From an uncultured Gammaproteobacteria bacterium (lineage in GTDB: Bacteria; Pseudomonadota; Gammaproteobacteria; Pseudomonadales; DT-91): DNA of 14,025 bases. The DNA lies in assembly GCA_929200485.1 (NCBI GenBank), contig CAKMZU010000012.1, forward strand, positions 1-14,025, written 5' to 3'. The stretch's first letter is position 1; each line of letters starts with the position of its first letter. The position numbers and the translations under genes are program-made. The notes beneath the pieces are model-generated. The model was not told where the DNA came from and searched no databases. It worked only from the letters and a program-made list of their open reading frames with translations. Below are positions 1-6,140 of the stretch, one piece after another.

Positions 1-120
1 AAGCGGTAACTTTTTATCTTCTGCTTCCCTTAAGCTTCACCGCATCTGAAAATTTACTATTAGGCAGAAAAAGATTTTTGCGTCATAATCAGTATTTTCG
101 GTGAATAATAGGCAGTTATC

Positions 121-570
121 GTGGCAGATACCGAGCTGACACAATTTATTAAAGATCTGGTTGAGCCATTAAAGCATTGCAAGCAATTGGGGTTGACCGT
201 GCTTGAAGCGGAACAGGGTAAACTCTTGATGGCCTTACCTTACAGTGAAAAAATCATTGGCAACCCCGAAACTGGCGTTATTCATGGCGGCGCATTAACA
301 ACGCTTCTAGATACGGCCTGTGGTTTCGCTGCTGTTGCGTCATTAGACGTCTTTGAGATTGCCCCAACCCTTGATTTGCGCATAGACTATATGCGCCCGG
401 CAACAAAAGGAAAAATCGTTCTTGCTAAAGCGGAAGCTTATCGAATAACGCCAAATGTCATTTTTGCCAGTGCCTGGGCCTATCATGAAGACGACTCAGA
501 TCGACCCATTGCACGATGCACGGCGAGTTTTATGCGTATGTCAAACGCGCTTGAAGGAAAAAACAAATGA
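121..570 (+). CDS. PaaI-like hotdog-fold acyl-CoA thioesterase (first of a pair)
   Basis: A 149-residue protein of the PaaI/YbgC-like hotdog thioesterase family, which hydrolyses acyl-CoA thioesters in the cytoplasm; the substrate cannot be read from the sequence. The family signature is clear: G-x-I-H-G-G with His55-Gly56-Gly57, then Asp64 nine residues after the His, in the helix where the catalytic acid of PaaI-type enzymes sits. The second half has the usual strand pattern, with 'LDLRIDYMRPA' around residues 84-94. Length fits a single hotdog domain. The start is GTG at 121; an in-frame TAG at 109-111 leaves no earlier start, and the next in-frame ATG (residue 37) would remove part of the fold. 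The ribosome binding site is weak. The stop overlaps the next start as ATGA, so the two thioesterase genes are probably translated together. The family call is firm, the physiological role unknown. Confidence 0.9.
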   Translation: MADTELTQFIKDLVEPLKHCKQLGLTVLEAEQGKLLMALPYSEKIIGNPETGVIHGGALTTLLDTACGFAAVASLDVFEIAPTLDLRIDYMRPATKGKIVLAKAEAYRITPNVIFASAWAYHEDDSDRPIARCTASFMRMSNALEGKNK

Positions 571-986
571 CCATTAACTTTCAAACTGCGCTCCATTGCA
601 ATGATAAACAAAGCATAATCGAGGCAATTCCGTACGCCAAAATGATTGGTATGGGCAGTGTTGAAGGCGCTGACGCCGATTACTGTTTAAAAGCACTGGA
701 AACGAATGTCGGCAACCCAACCCTCCCGGCGCTGCACGGAGGCTGTATTGGTGGCTTTATGGAAAATGCTGCCATTATTGAAGCGATATTTGCACTGCAA
801 CTACCTGCTATTCCTCGTATTATCGATTTTTCATTAGACTATCTTCGCCCTGGTCGCCTACAGGAAACCTATGCCAGATGTCAGATTGTTCGACAAGGTA
901 AAAAAGTCGTGAATGTTGCCATTACCGCCTGGCAAACAGAGATAGAATCCCCAATCGCAAAGGCAAGGACACATCTTCTGCTATGA
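567..986 (+). CDS. PaaI-like hotdog-fold thioesterase (second of a pair)
   Basis: A 139-residue second hotdog thioesterase, paralogous in layout to its upstream neighbour. The signature is L-H-G-G with His57-Gly58-Gly59, and Glu66 stands nine residues after the His, where the first protein has Asp64. The later 'IDFSLDYLRPG' segment matches the equivalent strand of the partner. A Shine-Dalgarno sequence GAAGGAA lies just upstream of the ATG, inside the end of the first gene. The reading frame overlaps both neighbours by 4 bases. Two adjacent divergent copies could give a hetero-oligomer or two substrate specificities; that is inference. Asp and Glu are both known as catalytic acids in hotdog enzymes, so activity is expected. 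The substrate is unknown. Confidence 0.88.
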   Translation: MTINFQTALHCNDKQSIIEAIPYAKMIGMGSVEGADADYCLKALETNVGNPTLPALHGGCIGGFMENAAIIEAIFALQLPAIPRIIDFSLDYLRPGRLQETYARCQIVRQGKKVVNVAITAWQTEIESPIAKARTHLLL

Positions 987-1540
987 ACCAATTTCCCAAC
1001 GAAAGTCATGGAGCAAACAAGGATAAGGACAACAATCAACATAACCAACATTCCCGTCAAAGTTGGGACGCCTCTGGAATGAACTCTGATTTTGATTCCA
1101 GCCATTCCATGATTATTGGCTATTTGCTCTGGCTATTTGGCTTTACGGGCTCTCATCGTTTCTATTTCGGCAAACCGGTTACAGGCACCATTTGGTTTTT
1201 TACCCTAGGCTTGTTAGGCATTGGCTGGCTGATCGATATTTTTCTCGTCCCCTCAATGGCTAGACAAGCAGACCAGCGCTTTGAAGATGGCGATATTAAT
1301 TATACCCTCGCCTGGGTATTATTAACCTTCCTGGGGCCTTTTGGAGCGCATCGTTTTTATATTGGTCATTACGTCAGCGGCGCAGTTATGCTGATCATCA
1401 CTCTATCGACAGTCAGTTTGGGCTGGCTGGTATTGCCTATCCCGTTTTTTATTGGCATCCCCATTCTTATTGGCTTTTTAATTTACGACTTTTGGACACT
1501 GAACACACAGATTGCTGATAAACATCGTTACTCGCTTTAA
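983..1540 (+). CDS. Membrane protein with two TM2 domains
   Basis: A 185-residue inner-membrane protein. Residues 1-41 are hydrophilic and rich in Asn, Asp, His and Ser, probably a disordered cytoplasmic tail. Residues 43-90 form a classic TM2 domain: one hydrophobic helix, the turn G-x-x-G-x-H-R-F-Y-x-G (Gly56-Ser57-His58-Arg59-Phe60-Tyr61-x-Gly63), then a second helix. A second TM2-like unit follows at about residues 109-176, with GAHRFYIG and a longer hydrophobic tail containing 'GIPILIGFLIYDFW'. Bacterial TM2 proteins have no settled function. The ATG overlaps the preceding stop, and AAGGAC further upstream is the only Shine-Dalgarno-like stretch, at poor spacing; Met33 is an alternative start. 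Coupling to the two thioesterases suggests a link with acyl-CoA or lipid metabolism at the membrane, as inference only. Confidence 0.88.
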   Translation: MNQFPNESHGANKDKDNNQHNQHSRQSWDASGMNSDFDSSHSMIIGYLLWLFGFTGSHRFYFGKPVTGTIWFFTLGLLGIGWLIDIFLVPSMARQADQRFEDGDINYTLAWVLLTFLGPFGAHRFYIGHYVSGAVMLIITLSTVSLGWLVLPIPFFIGIPILIGFLIYDFWTLNTQIADKHRYSL

Positions 1541-1558
1541 ACTCATCGGGCTTAAAGC
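1534..1558 (+). terminator. Weak inverted repeat at the end of the thioesterase-TM2 unit
   Basis: GCTTTAA at 1534-1540 and TTAAAGC at 1552-1558 form a perfect 7-base-pair stem with an 11-base loop, starting inside the last codons of the TM2 gene. No T-run follows directly, so it is not a standard intrinsic terminator. It may protect the 3' end of the transcript or be chance. Confidence 0.2.
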
Positions 1559-1675
1559 TCAGAAGGATTTTACACTTATGCCTTTAAACACAGTTTTTTA
1601 GATTAACAACTGCTCTAAATATTACGTGCAAACCTTTCACAAATTCTGAAACCAAATATTATTATTGAGAACACC

Positions 1676-2350
1676 ATGAACCAAGATGAATTAAAAAAAG
1701 CAACCGCCCTTGCTGCTCTCGAATTTGTCTTACCACAAATTGATAAAAACACCATCATCGGCATTGGCACTGGCTCAACAGCCAATCACTTTATTGATGC
1801 GCTAGCCGAGCATCAGGATGATTTCAAAGCCTGTGTCGCCAGTTCCACTGCGAGCACGGAAAGACTGGAAAAACATGGCATTGAGGTGCTACCACTCAAC
1901 TCGGTGAGTGACATTCCTTTTTATATTGATGGCGCAGATGAAATTAACCCATACTTTGAGATGATCAAAGGTGGAGGCGCTGCGTTAACTCAGGAAAAAA
2001 TTGTTGCAGCCGTTGCAACATCCTTTATTTGCATCGCCGATGAATCTAAATGGGTGGATATCTTAGGCAACTTCCCTTTACCTGTTGAAGTCATTCCAAT
2101 GGCTCGCAGCTATGTTGCACGGGAGTTATTAGCGCTTGGGGCAAATCCTGTTTATCGTGAATGTGTGGTAACGGATAATGGCAATCAAATCCTGGATTGT
2201 CATGATTTTCAAATAACTCAGGCAAGGCAGAAAGAACAAACCATTAATCAGATTACCGGTGTTGTTTGCAATGGAATTTTTGCAAATCGAAAGGCAGACC
2301 ACCTGTTTTTAGCTACCAAAAATGGCGTAACAAAAGTAGAAGCACAATAA
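1676..2350 (+). CDS. rpiA: Ribose-5-phosphate isomerase A
   Basis: A 224-residue, full-length RpiA (the E. coli protein has 219). It interconverts ribose 5-phosphate and ribulose 5-phosphate in the non-oxidative pentose phosphate pathway in the cytoplasm. The phosphate-binding loop GIGTGSTA is at residues 29-36 and the SSTAST loop at 56-61. The active-site blocks are DGADEIN (Asp85, Asp88) and [11 protein letters not shown] (Lys98, general base Glu107), four positions later than in E. coli. C-terminal '[11 protein letters not shown]' and 'ADHLFLAT' are also family-typical. The ATG is preceded by a weak GAGA. A 135-base gap separates it from the TM2 gene, so it is probably transcribed separately, although no convincing promoter is visible. 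The assignment is secure. Confidence 0.98.
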   Translation: MNQDELKKATALAALEFVLPQIDKNTIIGIGTGSTANHFIDALAEHQDDFKACVASSTASTERLEKHGIEVLPLNSVSDIPFYIDGADEINPYFEMIKGGGAALTQEKIVAAVATSFICIADESKWVDILGNFPLPVEVIPMARSYVARELLALGANPVYRECVVTDNGNQILDCHDFQITQARQKEQTINQITGVVCNGIFANRKADHLFLATKNGVTKVEAQ

Positions 2351-2385
2351 CTAATGGGCACCTCTAATAGATTAATTCAAAGATT

Positions 2386-2417
2386 CTCAGGTTAATTTAA
2401 CCTTTTACTAACCTGAG
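2386..2417 (+). terminator. Candidate terminator/attenuator hairpin after rpiA
   Basis: CTCAGGTTA at 2386-2394 is the exact reverse complement of TAACCTGAG at 2409-2417, giving a 9-base-pair stem with a 14-base loop. Nested inside, GGTTA-ATT-TAACC (2390-2402) can form a smaller hairpin followed by TTTT (2403-2406), which looks more like an intrinsic terminator on the plus strand. The two structures exclude each other. rpiA termination is the simplest reading. Confidence 0.4.
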
Positions 2418-2501
2418 TAATCGATGGGAATGCCTGGAATAGATCAACAACCAACTGTCAATCTGAGTTTGATTGCCAGCCTCGGAAAATAACAAACGCC
2501 T

Positions 2502-2522
2502 GTTACACTTAAAAGATATAAA
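2502..2522 (+). promoter_or_regulatory. Possible promoter for the lipoprotein cluster
   Basis: Two weak -10 candidates precede the COG3014 gene: TACACT at 2504-2509 with an upstream TG (2501-2502), as in extended -10 elements, and TATAAA at 2517-2522. Neither has a good -35 at 16-18 bases. This is the obvious place for the cluster's promoter, but the motif evidence is thin. Confidence 0.22.
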
Positions 2523-2536
2523 TTAACCGTTGAAAT

Positions 2537-2543
2537 AGGTGAG
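2537..2543 (+). promoter_or_regulatory. Ribosome binding site deciding the COG3014 lipoprotein start
   Basis: AGGTGAG lies 4 bases before GTG at 2548. The alternative GTG at 2539 falls inside this motif and has no Shine-Dalgarno sequence of its own, so the later start is preferred. Confidence 0.5.
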
Positions 2544-2547
2544 TATT

Positions 2548-3735
2548 GTGCCGAATAACAAACGGCCACTAATTAAAGGTTCGCTTTTATCCACTAAACC
2601 GTTGGGGCTAATCAAAGTTTTAGGGATAATAATGGGGCTGTTCGCCTGCTCGACCTCGTCGATATTTATTCCCTTTAACGCCCGTTCGGCTAATTTCAAA
2701 CAAACAATTACTCAGGACACATCACCTGCATACCCCAAAATTAAAAAACTGGCAAAATCTCTTGCTGCACAGTCTGGCTCACAGGACGGACTGCTCTTCA
2801 GTCAAGAATCAGGACGCTTATTTCAGCTCGCTGGCAGTTTTGATGCGAGTAAAAACGTATTCTCAGAAGCCATTGAGCGTTATAGAAAACAAGGGCGAAG
2901 TGCACATATTCAATTATCAGATACTGGGCAACAATCGCTATCACTGATCAGCAACGACAATGTCATCACTTATGATGGCGAGCCCTATGAACAAGTCATG
3001 GTTCACCACTTTCAGGCGTTGAATTATATGTTTCTCAGAGACATAACTGCCGCTGCTATTGAGCTTAGAAGAGCTGCGGGTATGCAACGGCGCATTGAGC
3101 TTGATGAAGAAAAAACGAAACAACAGGGCATCACGGCTGCTCGAAAGAACGGTATTTCCTTAAAGTCTCTTGCTCAATCTGAGCAGATACAGCAAATGAA
3201 TCAATTGATGGCCAATAACCCTCAAGGCTTTCAAAATGCCAGTACCTATTTTTTGAGTGCCGTATTTTGGGAAGCCCAAAGGCAGTGGAACAGTGCGTTA
3301 GTCGACTATAAAAAAGCCCTGACAATTTTGCCCCACCATCCTGATATTAAAGCAGGAATCGTTCGCGTTACAAAAGCACGCGATGGTGAACTACTTAAGA
3401 CAAATCAAACTGGCAGACTTGTCATCCTTTTCGAGCAGGATTTTGTTGCCGAGAGATCCGCATTTTCATTATCTGTTCCTTCACCGAGCAGCAAAATGAT
3501 TCTTTCCATTTCATTACCATTTTACGCTAAGTCTCTGTGGCCTAAAGAGCAATCCCTATCCATTCTGGCTAAAGGACAATCTCTATCCACTACGGCATTA
3601 ACCAACCTATCAGCACTAGCGGCAAAATCATTACAGCACGAATACCCTGTATTAATTACCAGACAGGTTCTGCGGACAACGACAAAAAAACAATTCCAGG
3701 CTGAGCTTAATAAAAATCCACAGGCACTGGGATAA
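2548..3735 (+). CDS. COG3014-family outer-membrane lipoprotein, cut short by an in-frame stop
   Basis: A 395-residue product, read from GTG 2548, of the COG3014 lipoprotein family that sits beside ycfL and lpoB in vibrios and related bacteria; its function is unknown. The N-terminus has basic residues, a hydrophobic stretch and a lipobox LFAC ending at Cys34. TPR-like helices follow: 'YEQVMVHHFQALNYMFL' with 'AAAIELRRA' near residues 145-175, and 'ALVDYKKALTILPHHP' near 250-265. The family block 'GRLVILFEQDFV' follows them, then 'ISLPFYA'. The frame ends at TAA 3733-3735, yet the same frame continues with recognisable family sequence to 3969, so about 77 residues are missing. If translated, the product keeps the TPR-like part and loses the C-terminal domain. 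The gene may be a new pseudogene, or the TAA a sequencing error. The family call is good. Confidence 0.82.
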   Translation: MPNNKRPLIKGSLLSTKPLGLIKVLGIIMGLFACSTSSIFIPFNARSANFKQTITQDTSPAYPKIKKLAKSLAAQSGSQDGLLFSQESGRLFQLAGSFDASKNVFSEAIERYRKQGRSAHIQLSDTGQQSLSLISNDNVITYDGEPYEQVMVHHFQALNYMFLRDITAAAIELRRAAGMQRRIELDEEKTKQQGITAARKNGISLKSLAQSEQIQQMNQLMANNPQGFQNASTYFLSAVFWEAQRQWNSALVDYKKALTILPHHPDIKAGIVRVTKARDGELLKTNQTGRLVILFEQDFVAERSAFSLSVPSPSSKMILSISLPFYAKSLWPKEQSLSILAKGQSLSTTALTNLSALAAKSLQHEYPVLITRQVLRTTTKKQFQAELNKNPQALG

Positions 3736-3969
3736 TTCACGAGCCTTTACAGTGCCCTTTCAGAACAAGCCGACTTACGCACTTGGTCGACATTACCTCA
3801 TAGCATTGGTTCCAGGGTGATAGAACTCCCTGCTGGAAATCAAGAAATTTTCTTAAATGTCCACCCACTTTCTCAATCTGAACATATACTTATTCAATCA
3901 GGACGTACAACATTACTCAGGGTGATTGAATGTGGTGGCAAGCTATTTACTCAGTCCACCATCATTTAA
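3736..3969 (+). pseudogene. Severed C-terminal part of the COG3014 lipoprotein gene
   Basis: Immediately after TAA 3733-3735 and in the same frame, 77 sense codons run to TAA 3967-3969. They translate to 'FTSLYSALSEQADLRTW', 'STLPHSIGSRVIELPAGNQE' and 'TTLLRVIECGGKLF'. This matches what I remember of the C-terminus of COG3014 proteins, with a 'SLYN.ASERADTRSWLTLP'-like block and a final Leu-rich strand. No start codon with a Shine-Dalgarno sequence lies inside it, so it is not a separate gene. Open, family-like sequence after the stop argues that the nonsense change is recent. Confidence 0.75.
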
Positions 3970-3978
3970 AGGAAGAAA

Positions 3979-3986
3979 GAGGAAGG
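3979..3986 (+). promoter_or_regulatory. Strong ribosome binding site for ycfL in a 25-base purine tract
   Basis: Positions 3968-3992 are purines only and contain several overlapping Shine-Dalgarno cores; GAGGAAGG at 3979-3986 is 7 bases from the ATG. This lets ycfL initiate independently of the interrupted gene upstream. Confidence 0.6.
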
Positions 3987-3993
3987 AAAGAGT

Positions 3994-4407
3994 ATGACTT
4001 TGTCATCGAAGGTTAGGCTGGGAGCTATTCTTTGTCTCTTAGCCATGTTCACCGCATGCGCTTCTCAAAAAAATAACCCCAACGCCAAAAGCAAAATCAA
4101 CAACAAAACGCCGTATTTATCCGTTATTTATGATCCTATGCTGAGCCTGATAAAAGTCGGTAATGAGCTGGTTCGGATAAACGGTGACAAACGGGAATTT
4201 AGCGCTGAAATTATTAACATCAATAATTTCAATGAAAAGCTGAAATACAAATTCAAGTATTACGACAAACAGGGCTTTGAAGTTAAGTTGAAAAATAACC
4301 CCTGGAAAAGCATAAATATTGCACCTTATGAGTCAATGAGCTTACAATCTCTCTCTCCATCTAATCGCATTATTTACGCCAAACTCTTTGTTGAGAAAGA
4401 AATATAG
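3994..4407 (+). CDS. ycfL: YcfL-family (DUF1425) lipoprotein
   Basis: A 137-residue lipoprotein. Residues 1-21 form a signal peptide (Lys6, Arg8, then a hydrophobic core) ending in FTAC, so Cys22 is the predicted lipidated residue. The mature part is a small beta-sandwich-like domain of the YcfL/DUF1425 type: 'FSAEIININNFNEKLKYKF' then 'YYDKQGFEVKLKNNPW' and 'IAPYESMSLQSLSPSNR', matching the family pattern Y-R-F-x-W-Y-D-x-x-G-F-E-V...P-W...L-x-P-x-E. ycfL precedes lpoB in enteric bacteria and vibrios, and the same order here supports both calls. Its biochemical role is unknown. It probably sits in the periplasm, outer-membrane anchored, as no Asp follows the lipobox Cys. A very strong purine-rich ribosome binding site precedes the ATG. 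Confidence 0.85.
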   Translation: MTLSSKVRLGAILCLLAMFTACASQKNNPNAKSKINNKTPYLSVIYDPMLSLIKVGNELVRINGDKREFSAEIININNFNEKLKYKFKYYDKQGFEVKLKNNPWKSINIAPYESMSLQSLSPSNRIIYAKLFVEKEI

Positions 4408-4438
4408 TCGATAAACAGACATACGAAGGAAATTCCTT

Positions 4439-5026
4439 ATGCGCAGAGCTGTTGTATCTTTATGCCTTGTCACCCTGTTTTTAACTGCCTGTTCCACTGT
4501 CAAATATGGTGATGCGCAAGCTACTGAAACGGTTAATACCGATTTTGGTTCGACCGACCTTCAGGCGATTGCACATGCCATGGTGCAAGATTTATTACAA
4601 TTTCCTCCCATGGTGGCAGTTACCCAGCGAGAACGTCCGGTTATTTTCATTGATGGCATCCAAAATAACACCGATGAGCATATTGATATGCAAAGCATCA
4701 CGGACAGCATTCAAAGTGATTTAATCCAATCAGGTAAATACCGTTTTGTTGATCCAGACGCATTAAATCGAGTAAAAGCGCAGTTTAATTATCAGACAAA
4801 ATCCGGTTTGGTTGATCCGGCAAAAGCGGTGCAAGTGGGCAAGCATCTAGGAGCAAAATATATGCTCTACGGTAACATGGCATCCATTACCAAAAATGAC
4901 GGCCATACACGCGATGTCTATTACAAATTCACCCTAAAATTAATGGATCTGTCAACAGGTGTACTTGAATGGTCATCAGAGAAAGAAATCCGTAAAACCC
5001 GTAAGCGGGCTATTCTCGGCTTGTAG
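4439..5026 (+). CDS. lpoB: LpoB, lipoprotein activator of penicillin-binding protein PBP1B
   Basis: A 195-residue outer-membrane lipoprotein. LpoB reaches through the peptidoglycan layer to stimulate the bifunctional synthase PBP1B (mrcB, not in this window). The lipobox is LTAC with Cys18, followed by 'STVKYGDAQ', typical of LpoB. A short linker (about residues 19-55, shorter than the E. coli linker) leads into the globular domain: 'RPVIFIDGIQNNTDEHID', 'YRFVDPDALNRV', 'GKHLGAKYMLYGNMASI', 'YYKFTLKLMDLSTGVLEW', and the family ending 'EKEIRKTRKRA'. Shine-Dalgarno AAGGAA lies 7 bases before the ATG. It is third in a co-directional cluster of three lipoprotein genes with short gaps, which suggests a shared transcript. 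The assignment is confident. Confidence 0.93.
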   Translation: MRRAVVSLCLVTLFLTACSTVKYGDAQATETVNTDFGSTDLQAIAHAMVQDLLQFPPMVAVTQRERPVIFIDGIQNNTDEHIDMQSITDSIQSDLIQSGKYRFVDPDALNRVKAQFNYQTKSGLVDPAKAVQVGKHLGAKYMLYGNMASITKNDGHTRDVYYKFTLKLMDLSTGVLEWSSEKEIRKTRKRAILGL

Positions 5027-5389
5027 CTCAAAAAAGCATAGAAAGTCATAGCCTTAGATATCCTTTTTGATTTTATGCGCCTTTATAGCGGCTTGGATGG
5101 TAGTTTTCGTGCCCCCTGAAGAGCCTTGTATAAAGGCTTCTGAAGTTGTTGTTATCGAGGTTCGCGTTTCTTCAGAGAAACTATTCCATACCCCCCAAGC
5201 AGCACCAGCTATCGCTCCCCCTTGAAAACACCGGTCATTCATGGTGAAAGGCGCTCAAGCGACTAACACACCATAGCAGATATCTTAATGCGTGAGCTAG
5301 AGCGTAAACTACCTGAAAAAATGAACTTTGTTATAAAGATAAACTCTACAGTCAGTCTGTACGAGTAATTTCTGCAAGGTATTGAAAAT
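5027..5389. other. Gene-poor stretch after lpoB with ORF debris
   Basis: These 363 bases hold no gene I can support firmly. The minus strand has a 62-codon ORF (5054-5242, listed separately). The plus strand has a 26-codon frame from ATG 5288 to TAA 5366-5368 (starting MRELERKLPEKMN), without a ribosome binding site. I see no terminator with a T-tract behind lpoB. The stretch starts the A+T-rich accessory block and may contain remnants of lost genes. Confidence 0.5.
5054..5242 (-). CDS. Possible small glycine-rich protein or gene fragment
   Basis: A 62-codon ORF from ATG 5242 to TAA 5054. Residues 8-16 (GGAIAGAAW) form a short glycine-zipper-like hydrophobic segment, followed by a Thr/Ser-rich stretch and a basic tail with His and Lys. 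The double-glycine followed by a small-residue run recalls class II bacteriocin precursors, but there is no proper leader and no export or immunity gene nearby. No Shine-Dalgarno precedes the ATG, and an in-frame TGA lies four codons upstream. It may be a shadow or a remnant. Unrecognised. Confidence 0.22.
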   Translation of the reverse strand: MNDRCFQGGAIAGAAWGVWNSFSEETRTSITTTSEAFIQGSSGGTKTTIQAAIKAHKIKKDI

Positions 5390-5908
5390 ATGAAGGGACT
5401 ATTGCTCTATATTTTACTGGCTATTTTACCGTTAAAAACTTTTGCAATATACACGATATGCAAACCTAAATGTTGTAAATATCTCCGTAACGAAGAAGCT
5501 CATCCTAAAAATGTTACAGTAATATATTTGTTGCTTACATTGAAATCCAAAGACGAAATGTTTTCAGCTTTGGCGCACGTGAATTGTTATTATACGATAC
5601 CAACGAAAATAATCCGTTACTCAGATAAAGATGGTGAAATAACTAGTTTTTCAAGTGATCGTTACGAGGGAGAAGAGGCTAACCCAGTTTACAAAAAAGC
5701 CACTTACAAAATAGCAGAAGAGAGTATAAAAAAATATCGTGTTTTGTATGAAAACCCAAATAATAAAGAAATTACCAATGACACAGTAAAGTGCATATTT
5801 TCATTAATTGACAAAATTGATATGACTAAATTACCTGAGTATGATCAGCTTCCTGAATTCGATAAATTGCCTGAATATAGTGACCTTGACGGCAAAGAAA
5901 TCGATTAG
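5390..5908 (+). CDS. Orphan secreted protein with C-terminal hexapeptide repeats
   Basis: A 172-residue protein of no family I recognise. Residues 1-19 look like a Sec signal peptide (Lys2, hydrophobic core, likely cleavage after Ala19 in TFA). The mature protein has five cysteines (Cys24, 28, 29, 66, 135), is rich in Lys, Glu and Tyr, and ends in three tandem six-residue repeats at 148-165: LPEYDQ, LPEFDK, LPEYSD. A periplasmic or extracellular place is likely, where the cysteines could form disulphides. Only AAGG at 5376-5379, 10 bases before the ATG, resembles a ribosome binding site. The gene is A+T-rich compared with rpiA or recG and stands alone, which suggests recent acquisition (inference). 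That this is a real gene is fairly likely from its length, signal peptide and repeats; no function can be given. Confidence 0.68.
   Translation: MKGLLLYILLAILPLKTFAIYTICKPKCCKYLRNEEAHPKNVTVIYLLLTLKSKDEMFSALAHVNCYYTIPTKIIRYSDKDGEITSFSSDRYEGEEANPVYKKATYKIAEESIKKYRVLYENPNNKEITNDTVKCIFSLIDKIDMTKLPEYDQLPEFDKLPEYSDLDGKEID
5831..5884 (+). repeat. Three tandem 18-base repeats encoding LPE[YF]x[x] hexapeptides
   Basis: Inside the orphan secreted gene, 5831-5848, 5849-5866 and 5867-5884 encode LPEYDQ, LPEFDK and LPEYSD. The protein repeat is clear while the DNA copies differ at several synonymous positions, so the duplication is not very recent or the repeat is under selection. Confidence 0.7.
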
Positions 5909-6140
5909 CTGCATCTCATTATATAAACGAATGACGCTAAAAATACCCCCCTTCGAGAACTAATTAAATAGTTACCAATCTAACAGAAATAGTCTGCATA
6001 AATTATATTATTCATAATATCCAATCCGAAGATACCCTCAAAGGAAACTTGAACTTCTTGCGAACACTTGAAGATATGTTCAATGCGAAGTCAACTTCGA
6101 AAGACAACTAATTCAAAGCAGCATATGGGAATTCATATCA
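5909..6140. other. A+T-rich spacer with an ATG-less open frame
   Basis: A frame open from just after TAA 5968-5970 to TAA 6109-6111 ends in protein-like sequence ('TLKGNLNFLRTLEDMF' near 6034-6081) but has no ATG at its beginning and no ribosome binding site. It may be the tail of a decayed gene. The segment also has an inverted repeat CGAAGT-CA-ACTTCG at 6086-6099, and ATATG/CATAT arms (6123-6138) just before the next gene. Confidence 0.3.

Noticed and set aside
82..111. Promoter with CATAAT (84-89) before the first thioesterase gene
   Set aside because: The -10 is fair, but no -35 better than three matching bases is found at usual spacing, so it was not listed as a feature.
2488..2564. Direct repeat AATAACAAACG (2488-2498 and 2554-2564) flanking the start of the COG3014 gene
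   Set aside because: Eleven bases of low complexity, the second copy inside coding sequence; chance is a sufficient explanation.
5027..5070. Possible terminator after lpoB around CATAG...CATAG
   Set aside because: The repeated element is direct, not inverted, and forms no stem before a T-run.
5288..5368. A 26-codon plus-strand ORF (MRELERKLPEKMN start)
   Set aside because: No ribosome binding site, too short to judge, and no recognised similarity.
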